Assembly (NCBI GenBank): GCA_021413775.1
Contig: JAIOPS010000007.1
Location: 1-34,266, forward strand
From: Candidatus Kaiserbacteria bacterium
GTDB taxonomy: Bacteria; Patescibacteriota; Minisyncoccia; Phycocordibacterales; UBA2100
Length of the DNA stretch: 34,266 nucleotides
Direction: 5' to 3'
The notes below the pieces were generated by a model. That model searched no databases. It was not told the origin of the DNA and worked only from the letters and a program-made list of their open reading frames with translations. Positions 11,569 through 21,122 of this stretch are shown here, piece by piece. Position 1 is the first letter of the stretch. Every line of letters starts with the position of its first letter. Position numbers and translations under genes: made by a program.

Positions 11569-11967
11569 ATGGACGAGACACAAGGGATATATGTAATCGT
11601 AGTGGTACTCATCGGAGGGGCAATATACGCTATTGTCACCGCGCTGCCGCGGTATCTTGTAAAAAAGGAAATCATCACAGATGCTGAGCCTGTTGTACGC
11701 GAGAGGATGCCCACGGGAGTCGACTATGCACTTCCCGTACTAGTACTCGTGTCCGCTGCAACACTTCCTATCTACGTGTTGCCGAGTGCATTCGTACTCT
11801 TGGCAGGAGGAGCGTATTGGTTTTGGCGGTCTGCGCGTGGCGCTTTTTATTTTAAACAGCACCTCAATGAATTGACTTCGGGTCACATGGCTGCGCTTGT
11901 GTTAACCAATTTCTTTTTTTATGCGGTACTCGGCTGGCTAGCGCAGCATCTATTTCACCTCTTTTGA
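11569..11967 (+). CDS. hypothetical membrane protein
   Basis: 132 aa with several hydrophobic segments; 1-nt spacing to both neighbours. Confidence 0.75.
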   Translation: MDETQGIYVIVVVLIGGAIYAIVTALPRYLVKKEIITDAEPVVRERMPTGVDYALPVLVLVSAATLPIYVLPSAFVLLAGGAYWFWRSARGAFYFKQHLNELTSGHMAALVLTNFFFYAVLGWLAQHLFHLF

Positions 11968-11968
11968 T

Positions 11969-12568
11969 ATGAAGAAGTTACTAATCGCTACCCGCAGTGC
12001 CGGAAAATTGCCTGAAATGAAATCTCTCCTGGCCGGTTTGCCGTTTGATTTGTACGGTGTCGGCGACATCCCGGAACTTTTCGACTTTGACGTCGAGGAA
12101 GTCGGACATACGTTCGAGGAGAATGCGATTATAAAGGCGAAAGGATTCGGCGAAAAGACAGGGCTTCTTGCACTCGCGGACGACTCCGGGCTAGAGGTGG
12201 ATATTCTGCACGGAAGACCCGGCATCCGCAGCGCGCGGTATGCTCCCGGAAGCGACAGTGACCGGTACCTAACGTTGCTGAAAGAAATGGAAAACGCCCG
12301 CGACGGCGAACGGGGCGCACAATTTTATTCAGCAGTCGCGGTCTACGAGCCCGGCACCGGGCGCGTCGCGACAACCAACGGCATTTGCCGCGGGAGGATT
12401 CTGTATGAACCGAAAGGAGAGAGGGGCTTCGGCTATGACCCGATTTTCTTCGCCGACGACCTCGGCAAGACATTTGCCGAGGCGACCCTGGAGGAAAAAC
12501 AGTCGATTGACCATCGCGGCAAAGCCATGGCGAAAATGCGCGAGGTGCTTCTGAGAGATTTCGTATGA
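11969..12568 (+). CDS. rdgB: XTP/dITP diphosphatase (RdgB/HAM1 family)
   Basis: LLIATRSAGKLPEMKSLL, LALADDSGLEVDILHGRPGIRSARYA, GFGYDPIFF...KQSIDHRGKA. Confidence 0.96.
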   Translation: MKKLLIATRSAGKLPEMKSLLAGLPFDLYGVGDIPELFDFDVEEVGHTFEENAIIKAKGFGEKTGLLALADDSGLEVDILHGRPGIRSARYAPGSDSDRYLTLLKEMENARDGERGAQFYSAVAVYEPGTGRVATTNGICRGRILYEPKGERGFGYDPIFFADDLGKTFAEATLEEKQSIDHRGKAMAKMREVLLRDFV

Positions 12569-12975
12569 ATCAGACGGACGTAAGGCGCGGAACCGGCGTG
12601 TGGATTCGCAAAGAGGGCAAGCTTCTGCTCGGTCGCAGAAAGTCTGCACGCGGAGACGGTACGTGGTATCCGCCGGGCGGACATGTGGAGAAAAATGAAA
12701 CGGTTGAAGATTGTTGCGTTCGTGAAGTGCTGGAAGAAGTGGGACTCACGATAGCGAACATACGTCTTATGAAGGTTATGGAAGATTTCAATCCGGAAGT
12801 GGGCGTAACGTATGTGACATCGCTTTTCGCGGCTGACTGGAACTCGGGCGATGTTGTCATGAATGACGGGGAGTTTACGGAAGTGCGTTGGTTTGAGTGG
12901 GGCTCGTTACCGGAGCCTCTCTTCAGGCCGACTTCGCAGTTCGTCGCCTTGGGCATCAATCCACTAGAATTTTAA
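12565..12975 (+). CDS. Nudix hydrolase
   Basis: PPGGHVEKNETVEDCCVREVLEEVGL Nudix box; ATGA overlap with rdgB. Confidence 0.95.
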   Translation: MNQTDVRRGTGVWIRKEGKLLLGRRKSARGDGTWYPPGGHVEKNETVEDCCVREVLEEVGLTIANIRLMKVMEDFNPEVGVTYVTSLFAADWNSGDVVMNDGEFTEVRWFEWGSLPEPLFRPTSQFVALGINPLEF

Positions 12976-12986
12976 TAAAAAGCCGC

Positions 12987-14380
<1,394 letters not shown>

Positions 14381-14382
14381 CC

Positions 14383-14628
14383 ATGGCGGACAGCACGTTC
14401 CATCTCGTCATCGCATCAGTGGGAGAGACCCGCTATGACGGACGCGCACATTCCGTGACGCTTCCCGGCGTTGCAGGTGAACTGACTATGCTCGCGCACC
14501 ACGAACCGCTTGTCACAACGCTCAAGGCGGGAGAAGTCACCGTTCGTGACAGCAGCGGCGAGAAAAAGTTCACCATTGAAGACGGTGTTTTGGAATATTC
14601 CGGGAATCGCGCGGTAGTTCTTTTGTAG
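14383..14628 (+). CDS. atpC: F1Fo ATP synthase subunit epsilon, short form (beta-sandwich domain only)
   Basis: FHLVIASVGETRYDGRAHSVTLPGVAGELTMLAHHEPLVTTLKAGEVTV...; 81 aa, no C-terminal helical hairpin. Confidence 0.92.
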   Translation: MADSTFHLVIASVGETRYDGRAHSVTLPGVAGELTMLAHHEPLVTTLKAGEVTVRDSSGEKKFTIEDGVLEYSGNRAVVLL

Positions 14629-14702
14629 CCGTTGAAAGTCCGGCACAGAAGTTTTCAACACGGGAACTTTTAGTACGCTTCCGGTAAGGTACATTGAACT
14701 CC

Positions 14703-16721
14703 ATGCGCCTGCTCAGTGCTCCGTTTCTTTTCGCGTTCACGATATTTTTTTTCGCACCTGTCCCGATTAATGCCGCAGAAAGTATCAACTGGACATTTTA
14801 TGCTCCTGGCGCCGCAGGCTGGATGCAGGGCGGTCTCACTGCCGCCGCGAAGGACGCAAGCGGAGCGACCAACGCAATACACACTCTTGATGATGTACGA
14901 ACCGGTGCGTCCAAGTATGTGACACTGGCATCCGCCACGGTAATGCGCGGACGATGGTACTGCATCGGTGCCGTCACCTATACGAGCCCCATTAACAACG
15001 GCGGCGACGGTCAGGTGCACACTCTTCAGAATGTTGTCGGATACGTGCACGATACAGGCTGTGCTTTTAACGGTACGTGCTCGTGCAGTTCGCTTCCGCA
15101 ATATTGCAACCGCATTCCGCATCCGGAGAAGATGGACATACCGGTCGGCAACTTCGGCGGCTGGGGAGCGCTCCAGGCGGCGAACTACGTGACCAAGAAT
15201 AAAAACATAGCGACGACGAACTGGCAGCAAATAGCCGGTCTACCGACCGGAAGCGACGCGAGCGGACCATGCGGAGGGGTCGCGCAAGAAACCGGCGTTC
15301 CTACCCCCGCGCAGTACCGCCCCGCAACGATACTCGATGCGTACCCGCAGACTGCACAGCCGCCGCTCACGAGCTCCATACAACCTTCAACTCCCTTGCC
15401 TACACAAATATCTGCAAACGGTCAGACGACGTACCCGACGCAGACGTACCAAAGTCCGGCAAGCACGGTTTCTTTGCAGACACTGTCTTCATCTGCGGGC
15501 ACGGGAAATACAGGTGCGGGAGCGACGACGAGTTCGCAGGCGATTATTGAAGCGCTCGTCGCGACAGGTATTGACCCGACCACGGCAGCTTCCATCGCGT
15601 CCGCCCGTCAGCAGGTTGCCGTCGACTACTTGCGCGCCGTCTCACTCGGAGATACGGCGGCAATGAAAGCGCTGGCGGCTCAGATGGGTATCAACGGAAG
15701 CGTCTGGACGGATATACAATCCGTAATTGCAGCCGCGAATCCTGCGGGCGCAGAACCGGGTACACCGGGAACGTTTGCGCAAACCACGATAACCGGTGCG
15801 TCCACGTTCGGCGCAGTTTCATCATCCGGAAATGCCGGCTCTGCGCTCTCCGCATCCGGGAAGACCGTGACATTTTACGTTCCGGCGCCTATGCGGGGGT
15901 GCTCTACGACGGGCGAGCTCTGTGATGTGAGTACCCGGCCCAACGTCTTCGGTGATAATTCAATCATGACTCTCGATTGTGTTCGTGCGGGCGGTTGCGC
16001 GTACGTTTCAGTCGCATCGGACCCGTCGAACTACGGGAAGTACTATGATGTGGGGACGGTCACGTACACGTCGTCCGCGGATGGACAGAAGCATACGGTT
16101 ACGGATGTTGTCGGATACGTGCACGATACGAATGCGGACGTAAAGGGAAGGCCGGATAAAATTGAAATTGCGGCAACTTCCTGCGATACCTGCACAAAAG
16201 AACAGAAGCAGCAGTACAAGAAAGGCAGTGTGACGCCCACGAACGGCGTCGAGACAGAGGTTGTGCCTGAGACAGCGCATCCGACCAGTCCACTTGCAAT
16301 TCTTTCCGGCAAACAATCGCCGCTCGTCGGTAATACGTACGGCAGTCCGTTTGCCATGGTGAATCCTCTTTTTGCCTCGAAACGCGATACTGTCAGCCCG
16401 GTGCGCACGGAAACGTACAGTACCGTCACCGAAGCACAGCCGATTAATCCGCTGCCCGTTTACCAACCTGCGGAGGCATCCGTGTCACTCATTGTGCAAC
16501 CGAATATAATCGCCGCCGGCGACGCTGTTTCGGTGGCGTGGTCAAGTGCGGGCATTCCTGCGGGTTCGCCGTGCACTCTTTTCTTGAACGGTACACCCGT
16601 ATCCGGCGGAATTTCGGGTTCGCAACATTACTCGCTGACGAGCAGCGGCGTATTCTCTCTGGCGTGTACCGACTCGCGCGGGAGTGCGCACGTCAAGACT
16701 GAAAATGTTACAGTCCAGTAG
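14703..16721 (+). CDS. large exported protein with two related 3D/DPBB-like domains and a C-terminal Ig-like domain
   Basis: Signal peptide MRLLSAPFLFAFTIFFFAPVPINAAES; repeated WYCIGAVTYTSP...DGQVHTLQNVVGYVHDTG / YYDVGTVTYTSSADGQKHTVTDVVGYVHDTN; C-term PNIIAAGDAVSVAWSSAGIPAGSPCTLFLNG. Confidence 0.8.
   Translation: MRLLSAPFLFAFTIFFFAPVPINAAESINWTFYAPGAAGWMQGGLTAAAKDASGATNAIHTLDDVRTGASKYVTLASATVMRGRWYCIGAVTYTSPINNGGDGQVHTLQNVVGYVHDTGCAFNGTCSCSSLPQYCNRIPHPEKMDIPVGNFGGWGALQAANYVTKNKNIATTNWQQIAGLPTGSDASGPCGGVAQETGVPTPAQYRPATILDAYPQTAQPPLTSSIQPSTPLPTQISANGQTTYPTQTYQSPASTVSLQTLSSSAGTGNTGAGATTSSQAIIEALVATGIDPTTAASIASARQQVAVDYLRAVSLGDTAAMKALAAQMGINGSVWTDIQSVIAAANPAGAEPGTPGTFAQTTITGASTFGAVSSSGNAGSALSASGKTVTFYVPAPMRGCSTTGELCDVSTRPNVFGDNSIMTLDCVRAGGCAYVSVASDPSNYGKYYDVGTVTYTSSADGQKHTVTDVVGYVHDTNADVKGRPDKIEIAATSCDTCTKEQKQQYKKGSVTPTNGVETEVVPETAHPTSPLAILSGKQSPLVGNTYGSPFAMVNPLFASKRDTVSPVRTETYSTVTEAQPINPLPVYQPAEASVSLIVQPNIIAAGDAVSVAWSSAGIPAGSPCTLFLNGTPVSGGISGSQHYSLTSSGVFSLACTDSRGSAHVKTENVTVQ
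15031..15055 (+). repeat. 25-nt perfect direct repeat, copy 1
   Basis: ATGTTGTCGGATACGTGCACGATAC, identical to 16105-16129. Confidence 0.95.
16105..16129 (+). repeat. 25-nt perfect direct repeat, copy 2
   Basis: Identical to 15031-15055; encodes the NVVGYVHDT / DVVGYVHDT core of the duplicated domain. Confidence 0.95.
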
Positions 16722-16722
16722 T

Positions 16723-17034
16723 ATGGCCTTTGTAAAAAACGTTGAAGATTTCGTATGCGGACACTGCGGCGTGCGCGTCTCGGGCACCGGTTACACGAAT
16801 CATTGTCCGAAGTGCCTCTGGTCAAAGCATGTAGATAAAGATCCGGGGGATCGCTTGGAGCCGTGCGGCGGTATGATGGAACCTACCTCGCTCGAAGGTA
16901 CGACTCCGAAGTACCGCATCGTGCATACGTGCACGGTGTGTGCAATGGTGCGTCGCGTGCGTGTCGCAGCCGACGACGATGCCGAGACGCTTGTCGCGTT
17001 ATCAGGCAAGGAAGCATTGCGGAGTTCGCGGTGA
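16723..17034 (+). CDS. RNHCP-domain (zinc-ribbon-like) protein
   Basis: DFVCGHCGVRVSGTGYTNHCPKCLWSKHVDKDPGDRLEPCGGMMEP...IVHTCTVC. Confidence 0.88.
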   Translation: MAFVKNVEDFVCGHCGVRVSGTGYTNHCPKCLWSKHVDKDPGDRLEPCGGMMEPTSLEGTTPKYRIVHTCTVCAMVRRVRVAADDDAETLVALSGKEALRSSR

Positions 17035-17052
17035 TGCTTCATACTCAAAAAT

Positions 17053-17205
17053 ATGTCAACGATTCAGGATGACCGCGGCGTTGAACCGGAGGATGAGAAC
17101 ATACCTCTTACCGATGATGCGGCATCAGAAGAAAAAAGATTGCCGCACGTATTGGATGCGTTAGGAAATCCGGCGGCGATTGAGGACGATCTGGCCGGTG
17201 ACTGA
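17053..17205 (+). CDS. small acidic hypothetical protein (50 aa)
   Basis: MSTIQDDRGVEPEDENIPLTDDAASEEKRLPHVLDALGNPAAIEDDLAGD*; fills the gap between two CDS; below the ORF-track length cutoff. Confidence 0.5.
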   Translation: MSTIQDDRGVEPEDENIPLTDDAASEEKRLPHVLDALGNPAAIEDDLAGD

Positions 17206-17281
17206 GAATACCGGGCCGAGCCGACCCGGCGCATCGGATTCGAAATGTCCGTTCATTAACACACATTTGTTCAATACACGT

Positions 17282-17872
17282 ATGTCCAAAAAAATATTTA
17301 TATTGCTCGGTCATCCGGATTCCGTCGGCATGTGCCATGATTTCGCTGATGCATACGAGAGAAGTGCAAGAGATGCGGGACACGAGGTTGATCGCATGGA
17401 TATCGGCGAAATGCAGTTCGACCCGATTTTGCATCACGGGTACCGTGCCATGCAGGAGCTCGAGCCGGACTTGAAGCGTTTTCAGCAGCTGATTACCGCC
17501 TGCGATCACTTTGTCGTTATTCATCCGATCTGGTGGGTCGGCATGCCGGCGCTCCTGAAGGGTTTGTTCGACAGGGCATGGCTTCCGGGCTCGGCTTTCC
17601 GGTACATGAAAATGCCGAGCGGGCATCGTTCCATATTTTGGCATCGTCTTATGAAAGGAAAGACGGCGCGAATCATCGTAACGAGCGGTACCATTCCGCT
17701 CCTCGTGCGCTTTTTACCCGGCAACGTGAACGCGCAATTGAAGTGGGGAATTCTGTGGTTCGCCGGATTCCGGGTGAACACGAGCTGGTTCGGTCCTGCC
17801 GAAAATGTGCCGGAAGCCAAGAAAGACAGATGGATAAAAATGGTTCGTCGTCTTGGGCGATACGGCCGGTAA
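17282..17872 (+). CDS. NAD(P)H-dependent oxidoreductase, flavodoxin-like fold
   Basis: KKIFILLGHPDSVGMCHDFADAYERSARDAGHEVDRMDI...HFVVIHPIWWVGMPALLKGLFDRAWLPGSAF. Confidence 0.92.
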   Translation: MSKKIFILLGHPDSVGMCHDFADAYERSARDAGHEVDRMDIGEMQFDPILHHGYRAMQELEPDLKRFQQLITACDHFVVIHPIWWVGMPALLKGLFDRAWLPGSAFRYMKMPSGHRSIFWHRLMKGKTARIIVTSGTIPLLVRFLPGNVNAQLKWGILWFAGFRVNTSWFGPAENVPEAKKDRWIKMVRRLGRYGR

Positions 17873-17918
17873 ACTACACCGGCGTTTGAATGGATATTTT
17901 CGGACAAAGAGGCATACT

Positions 17919-19589
17919 ATGCTCTCCATGATGCCCGTGCGAATTCGATATCCCGTCATCATTCTTGCCGTGTGCGCGGTCGCACTGGCCGGATTCTTGC
18001 TGTATCCGCGTCACTATGGCTTCCGCGACGTTATTGCGGATTCCGGGCTCTCCACCGCTCCGTCGTCAGGGGGAGTCGCTTGGGGAGATTACAACGGCGA
18101 CGGATACCTCGACCTTCTGACGCGCTTGCCGAATATGCCGGGGTACCGCCTGTACCGGAACAACGGAAACGGCACTTTTACCGACGTGACTGAAGAGGCG
18201 AAACTCACCGGAATGAAAGATTCAGCCTTCAGTGCCGCATTCGGTGACTATGACAACGACGGATGCGAGGATATTTTTGTTACAAACGGGGAAACGCTCA
18301 ACCCGAAAGGTGAGACCGATTCGCTGTACCACAACAACTGCGACGGGACATTTACCGATGTAAGTGTTCACGCCGGAATACGCGTGAGCGCGCACAGCAA
18401 AGGTATAACCTGGGGCGACTATGATAACGACGGGTACCTGGATGTGTACGTCGCAACATACGGCGTACTACTGTTCGATAAGTCTGAAACCGCGTGGAAA
18501 GTAACCGGTTCTGTGTATGAGCCGAATATGCTGTATCACAACAACGGAGACGGCACATTTACGAATGTCGCGAAAAAAATGCATGTAGAAGGGCTCGCTT
18601 CGTGCAGCAGGTACCGCTGGGACGAAAATGTGCCGAGAGCGGAGAGAGGGCAAAGCGGCTATGTTGAAGGACCGCTGACGGCCGATATCCGCAATCTGAA
18701 AAATAACTGGCAGCCGTTGTGGTTCGACTACGATAATGACGGCAAACAGGACCTGTATGTGACCCATGAGACGGCTATCGACGCTCTGTATCACAATAAC
18801 GGAGACGGTTCGTTTACGGATGTGACCGAGAAGGCGGGCCTGTGCAGAAAACAGAGCACGCACGGCATCGCCGTCGGAGACTTTGACGGCGACGGGTACC
18901 AGGACCTCTACCTCGGCGGCAGTCTGCGCAATATCTATTGGCACAACAATCGCGACGGTACGTTTGAGGAGATGTCAGAAGATGCGGGTGTCGCGGATTT
19001 TAAACAGTTAGGATGGGGAGTCGGTACTCTGGATTTTAATAATGACGGGCTTTTGGATTTGTACGCAATAAACGGAAGCACACACAATGCTTCCTTTATG
19101 AACAATTACCCGGACAGGAGAGACAGGCTCTATCTCAACAGCGGGGGAGGCCGTTTCTCTGAAGTGGGTGAGCAGTTCGGAATTACCGGCAACGTGACGA
19201 AGTCAACGGGAGCATTCGGCGACTATAACAACGACGGGTTCACGGATGTCTATGTGAATGCCGAACGGGACTATGAGCCGGACGCAAAAAACCGTCTGTA
19301 TGAGGGAGTACCCAACGGGAACCACTACCTCACAGTTAAATTAGTCGGGACGAAAAGTAACAGAGACGGTGTAGGTGCGCGCATAGAGGTAGCGGCAAAC
19401 AACATGAATCAGGTCAGGGAAGTTACGTCCGGAGGTTCCTACCTTTCGCAAAACAGCCTCTGGCAAAACTTCGGACTCGGTACGGCCCGGACTGTAGATA
19501 CGCTGACAATCCATTGGCCGAGCGGAGTGTTGCAGACACTCCATGACATACGGGCAGACCGGTCGTTGACGGTCCGTGAAGAGCCGTAG
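17919..19589 (+). CDS. FG-GAP/VCBS repeat protein with C-terminal ASPIC/UnbV domain (CRTAC1-like)
   Basis: Seven D(Y/F)(N/D)(N/G)DGxxD repeats; C-term KLVGTKSNRDGVGARIEVAANN...TSGGSYLSQNSLWQNFGLG...IHWPSG. Confidence 0.93.
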   Translation: MLSMMPVRIRYPVIILAVCAVALAGFLLYPRHYGFRDVIADSGLSTAPSSGGVAWGDYNGDGYLDLLTRLPNMPGYRLYRNNGNGTFTDVTEEAKLTGMKDSAFSAAFGDYDNDGCEDIFVTNGETLNPKGETDSLYHNNCDGTFTDVSVHAGIRVSAHSKGITWGDYDNDGYLDVYVATYGVLLFDKSETAWKVTGSVYEPNMLYHNNGDGTFTNVAKKMHVEGLASCSRYRWDENVPRAERGQSGYVEGPLTADIRNLKNNWQPLWFDYDNDGKQDLYVTHETAIDALYHNNGDGSFTDVTEKAGLCRKQSTHGIAVGDFDGDGYQDLYLGGSLRNIYWHNNRDGTFEEMSEDAGVADFKQLGWGVGTLDFNNDGLLDLYAINGSTHNASFMNNYPDRRDRLYLNSGGGRFSEVGEQFGITGNVTKSTGAFGDYNNDGFTDVYVNAERDYEPDAKNRLYEGVPNGNHYLTVKLVGTKSNRDGVGARIEVAANNMNQVREVTSGGSYLSQNSLWQNFGLGTARTVDTLTIHWPSGVLQTLHDIRADRSLTVREEP

Positions 19590-19621
19590 TCAACGCCTCG
19601 GCATGCGGGTAGAATCCCACT

Positions 19622-21076
19622 ATGTTTTCAAAACGGCTGCTCGTTCTCCTCTCCTTGTGCGCTCTACTGCTGGTTGCAGTATTTCTCGGGCGGCACGTTG
19701 TGATACCGCAAGCGCGCGGTGCGGCGTCAGTGCATTTCCGTGACAATCTCTTCACGCCTTCTGTGCTGTATATCGATGAAGGCACGGAGGTAACATTTGT
19801 GAACGACAGTTCCGAGGATTTTTGGCCGGCATCGGACCCGCACCCTGTTCACAGTATTTACCCGGTATTTGACTCAAAATCCGCAATTGCGCCCGGCGGC
19901 CGATGGAGCTTTACTTTCTCCACCGCCGGGACTTTTGCGTACCATGACCATCTCTCGCCGGGAGTCACGGGAACCGTGGTCGTCGGAAGGGATGCCGACT
20001 TGTCATCCGTCGTCGACAAAAAACGCTGCATGAATATCGAGGACTCCGAACAACAGCGGAGCTGCTGGACGTTGCTGTTGCAGAACGTCATACGCACGGA
20101 CGGTCTGGCAAGCGGCCTTGAATTGTTTCGGGAGATAGCACCGATGAATGCGGACGATTGTCACCAGTTCGCACACGATTTGGGAAAGGCCGCATATGCC
20201 GCGTACGAGAAGGACGGCGACATCCGTATCGGAGAAGAAGCCTCGTACTGCGGCTACGGCTTTTGGCACGGGTTTATGAACGAAATGACCGTACGGTCGG
20301 GTCTTGACGGAGCGAGAAAATTTTGCGCGCAGATGAAAGGTGATACTCCGCTTTTGCAGGTGACCGCGCGGACGAACTGCTATCACGGTCTCGGCATCGG
20401 GCTCATACCGGACCCGCCACCGCAGTCGGCCGACGGACATGCCGCCGCACTTATCGATCCTGCGTTGCGCTTTTGCGATACATTACCCGAGACCGCGGGT
20501 GCGCCAAATCAGAATTGTTATTCGGGCGTGTTCCACGGCATTCTGAATTACATGATGAAACAGCAATACGGATTTTCATTCGATGCGAAAAAACCGTTTG
20601 CACTGTGCTTCGCACAGGCGGAAAAGTATCGGTTCCAGTGCTACCTTCAGATCGCCTCGAAATTGAAAAGTGCGGGCGGTAACGATTTGGCTCGTGCGTA
20701 CAAACTTGCCGCCGAAATTACGGATTCGAAACAGTTTGAATCCGTCTTTGAGTTGATGCTTACAGACTTTGTCACGCCGCAGATGGCGCTCGACGAATAT
20801 GCCGTATTCATACAAAAGTGCCGCTCTCTCAATGCCGGTACGGCTCATTTGTGTGCAACGGGAGTCGTACAGAACCTGTTTGATAACGGCATCCCGGGGA
20901 AGGAGTACGAACGTGCGCTTGAGGTGTGCGCGTATTCCGGAATTCCTCCTGTTGACCGTAAGAACTGTTACGCTGCGACGATTGATTTCTCGAACAAAAT
21001 ATATTCGACGACGACGGTTGCGAATGTGTGTGCGGCTATTCCCGCGGATTATCGACCCGATTGCGCGGCGCTCTGA
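19622..21076 (+). CDS. cupredoxin-like domain fused to a large Cys-rich domain, membrane-anchored
   Basis: N-terminal TM; FTPSVLYIDEGTEVTFVNDSSEDFWPASDPHPVHSIYPVFDS...GTFAYHDHLSPGVTGTVVV; 16 Cys in the C-terminal ~350 aa. Confidence 0.85.
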   Translation: MFSKRLLVLLSLCALLLVAVFLGRHVVIPQARGAASVHFRDNLFTPSVLYIDEGTEVTFVNDSSEDFWPASDPHPVHSIYPVFDSKSAIAPGGRWSFTFSTAGTFAYHDHLSPGVTGTVVVGRDADLSSVVDKKRCMNIEDSEQQRSCWTLLLQNVIRTDGLASGLELFREIAPMNADDCHQFAHDLGKAAYAAYEKDGDIRIGEEASYCGYGFWHGFMNEMTVRSGLDGARKFCAQMKGDTPLLQVTARTNCYHGLGIGLIPDPPPQSADGHAAALIDPALRFCDTLPETAGAPNQNCYSGVFHGILNYMMKQQYGFSFDAKKPFALCFAQAEKYRFQCYLQIASKLKSAGGNDLARAYKLAAEITDSKQFESVFELMLTDFVTPQMALDEYAVFIQKCRSLNAGTAHLCATGVVQNLFDNGIPGKEYERALEVCAYSGIPPVDRKNCYAATIDFSNKIYSTTTVANVCAAIPADYRPDCAAL

Positions 21077-21122
21077 GCCGATGCTGGCAGTTCCGTCATT
21101 TTTCGGCTAGGATGCTGACTAC

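Noticed and set aside
15691-16466. Minus-strand ORFs inside the duplicated 3D-like gene
   Set aside because: Antisense to a coherent secreted protein; Arg/Ser-rich frame artefacts.
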